A DNA stretch of 5,721 nucleotides from the NCBI GenBank assembly GCA_023435545.1, contig JAEYRQ010000570.1, positions 1 through 5,721 of the forward strand, written 5' to 3'. The translations under genes were made by a program, and so were the position numbers. This document shows positions 3,885 through 5,721 of the stretch, piece after piece (position 1 is the first letter of the stretch; the number at the start of each line of letters is the position of its first letter). Under the pieces are notes generated by a model. That model was not told where the DNA came from. It searched no databases and saw nothing but the letters and a program-made list of their open reading frames with translations. The stretch is from Pseudomonadota bacterium. Lineage in GTDB: Bacteria; Pseudomonadota; Alphaproteobacteria; Rhizobiales; Tepidamorphaceae.

Positions 3885-4328
3885 ATGATACTTCGTCTGC
3901 TGGGCGCGGCATTGGCCGCCGCCGTTCTCTCTGCATGTGCCACGCCGCCGAAGGAAGTTCAGTTCGTCAAGGCTAGAAGTTTTGCCATGTCGAAGGACGC
4001 GGTCTGGGATTCAGTACTACATTACTTCACCGCCAACAGTATACAGATCAAGACGATTGAGAAGGACTCCGGAGTTATATATGCAGAAAGATCTCGCTAT
4101 GATGCCTCGATGGCTGACTGTGGCGAGGTGCCGCTCTCTCAGGAGGTATCACGGATTGCAACTCTGAACGTTTTTGTTCGGCCTGCCGGAAATTTGGTTC
4201 AGGTCACAGTGAATACCGACTTCAACGTTGTGCGTGTATTTGACAATCAGAGTTGGACTGACCGCTGCTTCTCTACCGGCGTGCTCGAAGGGCAGATATT
4301 GTCTGCGATTGGGGCGCCGGTGTCTTGA
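3885..4328 (+). CDS. Lipoprotein of unknown function, lower GC
   Basis: The 147-aa precursor has a signal peptide and lipobox (L15-S16-A17-C18), leaving a 130-residue lipoprotein. The mature part has one globular domain with alternating helix and strand: a helix KDAVWDSVLHYFTAN, then SIQIKTIEKDSGVIYAE, then strands LNVFVRPAGNLVQVTVNTDF. This layout recalls small envelope lipoproteins with the motif 'VW..v..yf..n.i.I..idk.SG.I.ae', for which I know no function. Two Cys outside the lipobox (in MADCGE and TDRCFS) could form a disulfide. GGGGAAACGTT provides the ribosome site before the ATG. A hand count over 3901-4320 gives about 54% GC, clearly below neighbours, which suggests a separate acquisition. 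It stands alone, 73 nt before the nuclease gene. Confidence 0.75.
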   Translation: MILRLLGAALAAAVLSACATPPKEVQFVKARSFAMSKDAVWDSVLHYFTANSIQIKTIEKDSGVIYAERSRYDASMADCGEVPLSQEVSRIATLNVFVRPAGNLVQVTVNTDFNVVRVFDNQSWTDRCFSTGVLEGQILSAIGAPVS

Positions 4329-4401
4329 GGCACAACTGATCCCGCGAAGTGTCGGTCGGTGTCATCAGCGCCACCCTGAACGGAACCAGGAGCGGATTCG
4401 C

Positions 4402-4872
4402 ATGCTGAGTCCTATGTCGGTCGCCTTGGTTCTAACTATCCTATCGGCCATTCCCGCTTCCGCCGAAACGATCGCCGGCCGCGCGTCGGTAATCGACGGC
4501 GACACAATCGAGATCCACGGCCAGCGCATCAGGCTATGGGGTATCGATGCGCCGGAGGGCCGGCAGACTTGCACCAAGGGCGGCCAAGACTGGCGCTGCG
4601 GCACGGACGCGGCGAACGCCCTGGACGCGCACCTGAGGGGCGCCACGGTCACCTGTACACGCAAGGACACGGACCGCTATCGCCGCATGGTAGCGACCTG
4701 CCAAGCGCGCGGCGAGGACGTCGGGGAATGGCTGGTGAGGTCGGGATGGGCGCTGGACTATCGGCAGTACAGCAAGGGCGCCTATGCCGGCGCCGAGGCA
4801 GCCGCGCATGATGCTCGATCCGGCATGTGGGCCGGCGAGTTCATCCCGCCGTGGGAGTTCCGGCGGCGGTAG
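4402..4872 (+). CDS. Secreted SNase-like (thermonuclease family) nuclease
   Basis: This 156-aa exported nuclease has a Sec signal at residues 1-21 with an AxA cleavage site (IPASA/ET). An SNase OB-fold domain follows: VIDGDTIEIHGQRIRLWGIDAPE at 30-52. By alignment with staphylococcal nuclease, the calcium ligands are D34 and D49 and the catalytic residues R44, E52 and R95 (in DRYRRMVA), so it should be active. Cys57/Cys66 and Cys85/Cys100 could form two disulfides, as expected in the periplasm. EWLVRSGWALDYRQYS and GMWAGEF are typical C-terminal family elements. The ATG at 4402 is chosen for its AGGAG site about 9 nt upstream and for the signal peptide; the frame stays open further upstream but there overlaps the lipoprotein gene. 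It would hydrolyse DNA or RNA outside the cytoplasm. A small secreted Cys/His peptide follows 84 nt later. Confidence 0.88.
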   Translation: MLSPMSVALVLTILSAIPASAETIAGRASVIDGDTIEIHGQRIRLWGIDAPEGRQTCTKGGQDWRCGTDAANALDAHLRGATVTCTRKDTDRYRRMVATCQARGEDVGEWLVRSGWALDYRQYSKGAYAGAEAAAHDARSGMWAGEFIPPWEFRRR

Positions 4873-4956
4873 CGGCCCCGGCCGACCAACAACTGTCGCT
4901 TGCGGCGCCGCCGATTTCGGCGCAACCTTCCATTGTTCAAGGGAGGGGAGCACACC

Positions 4957-5109
4957 ATGAGATCCATCGTACTCGCCGTCGCCGTCGCGAGCGCCACGTT
5001 CGCCATCTCGATACCGGCTGATGCTCATGGCGGCGGTTGCCGCAAGAGTTCGCCGCCAGGCCAGTGCTGCCACATGGACAACAGCACGGGGCGCGTCCAC
5101 TGTCATTGA
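4957..5109 (+). CDS. 50-aa secreted Cys/His-rich peptide (YHYH-like motif)
   Basis: The gene has a very strong Shine-Dalgarno (GGGAGGGGAG) 6 nt before the ATG. The product is a signal peptide of about 23 residues (cleavage after IPADA) plus a 27-residue mature peptide beginning HGGGCRKSSPPGQCCHM and ending TGRVHCH. The mature part carries four Cys (28, 37, 38, 49) and four His (24, 39, 48, 50). The HGGG...CCH...TG.VHCH spacing matches the short 'HSGG...GCH...KTG.YHCH' motif seen in small exported proteins often annotated as YHYH-like, and sometimes joined to SNase-type nucleases. Here it is a separate gene directly after such a nuclease, so the two may act together; that is inference. Metal binding is plausible from the Cys/His set. 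The stop overlaps the next start as TTGA. Confidence 0.75.
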   Translation: MRSIVLAVAVASATFAISIPADAHGGGCRKSSPPGQCCHMDNSTGRVHCH

Positions 5110-5246
5110 GTGACGAAAAAGAACGGATCGCCGCGCTAGTGAATCAGTTGATCGCGTGCGAGGTAGAGGCTGACGCGTTGGGCCTCGACCTCGTCGCCTA
5201 TCTAGTGGCGATGGCGCGGCTGGAGGTCGAGGGCGTCGCAGAATGA
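5106..5246 (+). CDS. 46-aa helical protein with TTG start, homologous to the ORF at 1633-1788
   Basis: The preferred start is TTG at 5106-5108, overlapping the TGA of the secreted peptide gene (5107-5109) as TTGA, an ATGA-like coupled junction. The product reads SDEKERIAALVNQL, then VEADALGLDLVAYLVAMARLEVEGVAE. It aligns without gaps to the 51-aa protein at 1633-1788 (minus), with about 22 of 40 residues identical (RIAAL, EADALGL, LVA, AMA). The homology begins within a few residues of this TTG and matches the partner's ATG region, which supports the start even though no good Shine-Dalgarno is seen. The protein is probably all-helical and amphipathic. The function is unknown; the context differs from its paralogue, which follows a soluble hypothetical protein instead. 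Confidence 0.68.
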   Translation: MSDEKERIAALVNQLIACEVEADALGLDLVAYLVAMARLEVEGVAE

Positions 5247-5354
5247 CGTCAGCGCCCGCCAAGCGTTTACTCAAGTCGATCGTGATTGCGAACTTGTCGT
5301 GAATTGGGCCGCGGATCAGCGAATCGGCCGCAAGTGGGAGGCAATTTATACCTC

Positions 5355-5540
5355 ATGGATAAATTTCCCGCAGTCATGATGTGGTTATATCTCCTCGGGG
5401 ACATTGCTACATTTATCTATCGGACATTCTTCGACGGCTACGTATACAATTATTGGAATTGGATTATTGCAATTCCTGTGAATATGTTCTTAGGAACAAT
5501 TTGGCCGATATACTGGGCGATTCTGCATTGGCTGTTTTGA
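5355..5540 (+). CDS. AT-rich 61-aa membrane protein rich in Trp/Tyr
   Basis: The protein has 61 residues from ATG 5355 and starts MDKFPAVMMWLYLLGD. Two hydrophobic helices are likely (about 5-22 and 36-60), joined by an aromatic loop (DGYVYNYWNW). The second helix reads IIAIPVNMFLGTIWPIYWAI. It contains five Trp and five Tyr, an unusual load. By hand count the gene is about 40% GC (74 of 186), far below the rest of the window, so it is probably a recent acquisition. GGGAGG lies about 13 nt before the ATG, rather far; an in-frame GTG at 5334 (giving VGGNLYLMDK...) is an alternative but would lie over that site. The interval 5247-5354 holds no other gene. Family not recognised; other small proteins of this kind are often hypothetical. 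Confidence 0.68.
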   Translation: MDKFPAVMMWLYLLGDIATFIYRTFFDGYVYNYWNWIIAIPVNMFLGTIWPIYWAILHWLF

Positions 5541-5563
5541 TGATTGCGCTCGGGAGATGACCG

Positions 5564-5721
5564 ATGGCAGATTTTCGCGACATTTCCCAGCAGTACGCCC
5601 AAGGCGGGATCAAGGCCGCCATCCTCGTGAACGGCGGCGGGGCCATAGCGCTCCTTAGCCAGGCTGGTGACCTGTTGAAGCAGAACCTTGCAGACGATAT
5701 CGCTTGTGCGATGGTTTGGTG
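5564..5721 (+). CDS. Membrane protein, N-terminal part only (cut by window end)
   Basis: The ATG at 5564 follows CGGGAG with 7-nt spacing. The 52 visible residues begin MADFRDISQQYAQGGIKAAI and run through LVNGGGAIALLSQAG into an amphipathic helix (LLKQNLADDIACAMVW), with the frame open at the window end. A helix at about 15-33 is likely membrane-inserted. The pattern 'YAQG.IKA..L.NGGAAIALL' is one I associate with uncharacterised multi-helix membrane proteins of roughly 150 residues in alphaproteobacteria, some near mobile DNA. No function is assigned. It lies 23 nt after the 61-aa membrane gene and returns to the higher GC of the region. Confidence 0.7.
   Translation, partial: MADFRDISQQYAQGGIKAAILVNGGGAIALLSQAGDLLKQNLADDIACAMVW

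Noticed and set aside
4534..5274. Minus-strand open frame of 246 codons opposite the nuclease
   Set aside because: It is antisense to the nuclease and the secreted peptide, both of which have recognisable motifs. The translation is Arg/Pro/Ala-rich without domain features.
1..5721. CRISPR array, insertion sequence or toxin-antitoxin operon
   Set aside because: No regularly spaced direct repeats, no transposase-like frame with terminal repeats, and no recognisable toxin/antitoxin pair were found.

Overview
The window is high-GC DNA, roughly two thirds G+C by eye, and is packed with small overlapping genes. It looks like accessory phage/prophage DNA of an alphaproteobacterium. Three things support that lineage: the o-spanin C-terminus (a HNEFG...CGW pattern), the XRE regulator ending in GVEFIAENGGGPGVRLRKG, and a secreted SNase-type nuclease. 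No integrase, capsid, tail or housekeeping gene is visible. The phage origin is therefore inferred from the lysis-type genes and gene architecture, and the species cannot be named.

Layout. (1) 6-1622, plus strand: a tightly packed row of six small membrane or envelope genes. They are a 48-aa single-helix protein, a 93-aa holin-like protein, an i-spanin/o-spanin (Rz/Rz1-type) pair with overlapping frames, a four-helix membrane protein, and an 81-aa anchored coiled-coil protein. This resembles the end of a phage lysis module; the endolysin is not in the window. (2) 1633-2138, minus strand, convergent: two small unrecognised genes, the second only 51 codons long. (3) 2240-2328: an intact tRNA-Ser(GCU) with short inverted repeats in its flanks. 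(4) 2409-3476, minus strand: a four-gene operon of unknown small proteins, joined by 1-nt gaps and ATGA-type overlaps and ending in a rho-independent terminator. (5) 3477-3545: a divergent control region with two palindromic operators, one filling the spacer of the operon's promoter. (6) 3546-3785: an XRE-type repressor that probably reads those operators. (7) 3885-5721, plus strand: a cargo-like row. It holds a lower-GC lipoprotein, a secreted SNase-like nuclease, a 50-aa secreted Cys/His-rich peptide, a 46-aa protein starting at a TTG that overlaps the previous stop, an AT-rich 61-aa membrane protein, and the start of another membrane protein cut by the window end.

How the parts may work together. 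The first block would permeabilise the inner membrane and bridge it to the outer membrane at lysis. The XRE protein and the four-gene minus operon form a self-contained switch. The right-hand block is dominated by exported or membrane products. The 51-aa protein at 1633-1788 (minus) and the 46-aa protein at 5106-5246 (plus) are clearly homologous, about 22 identities in 40 aligned residues. That links both sides of the tRNA to one gene pool and suggests the tRNA lies inside a mobile element or between two related ones, not simply at a chromosome border.
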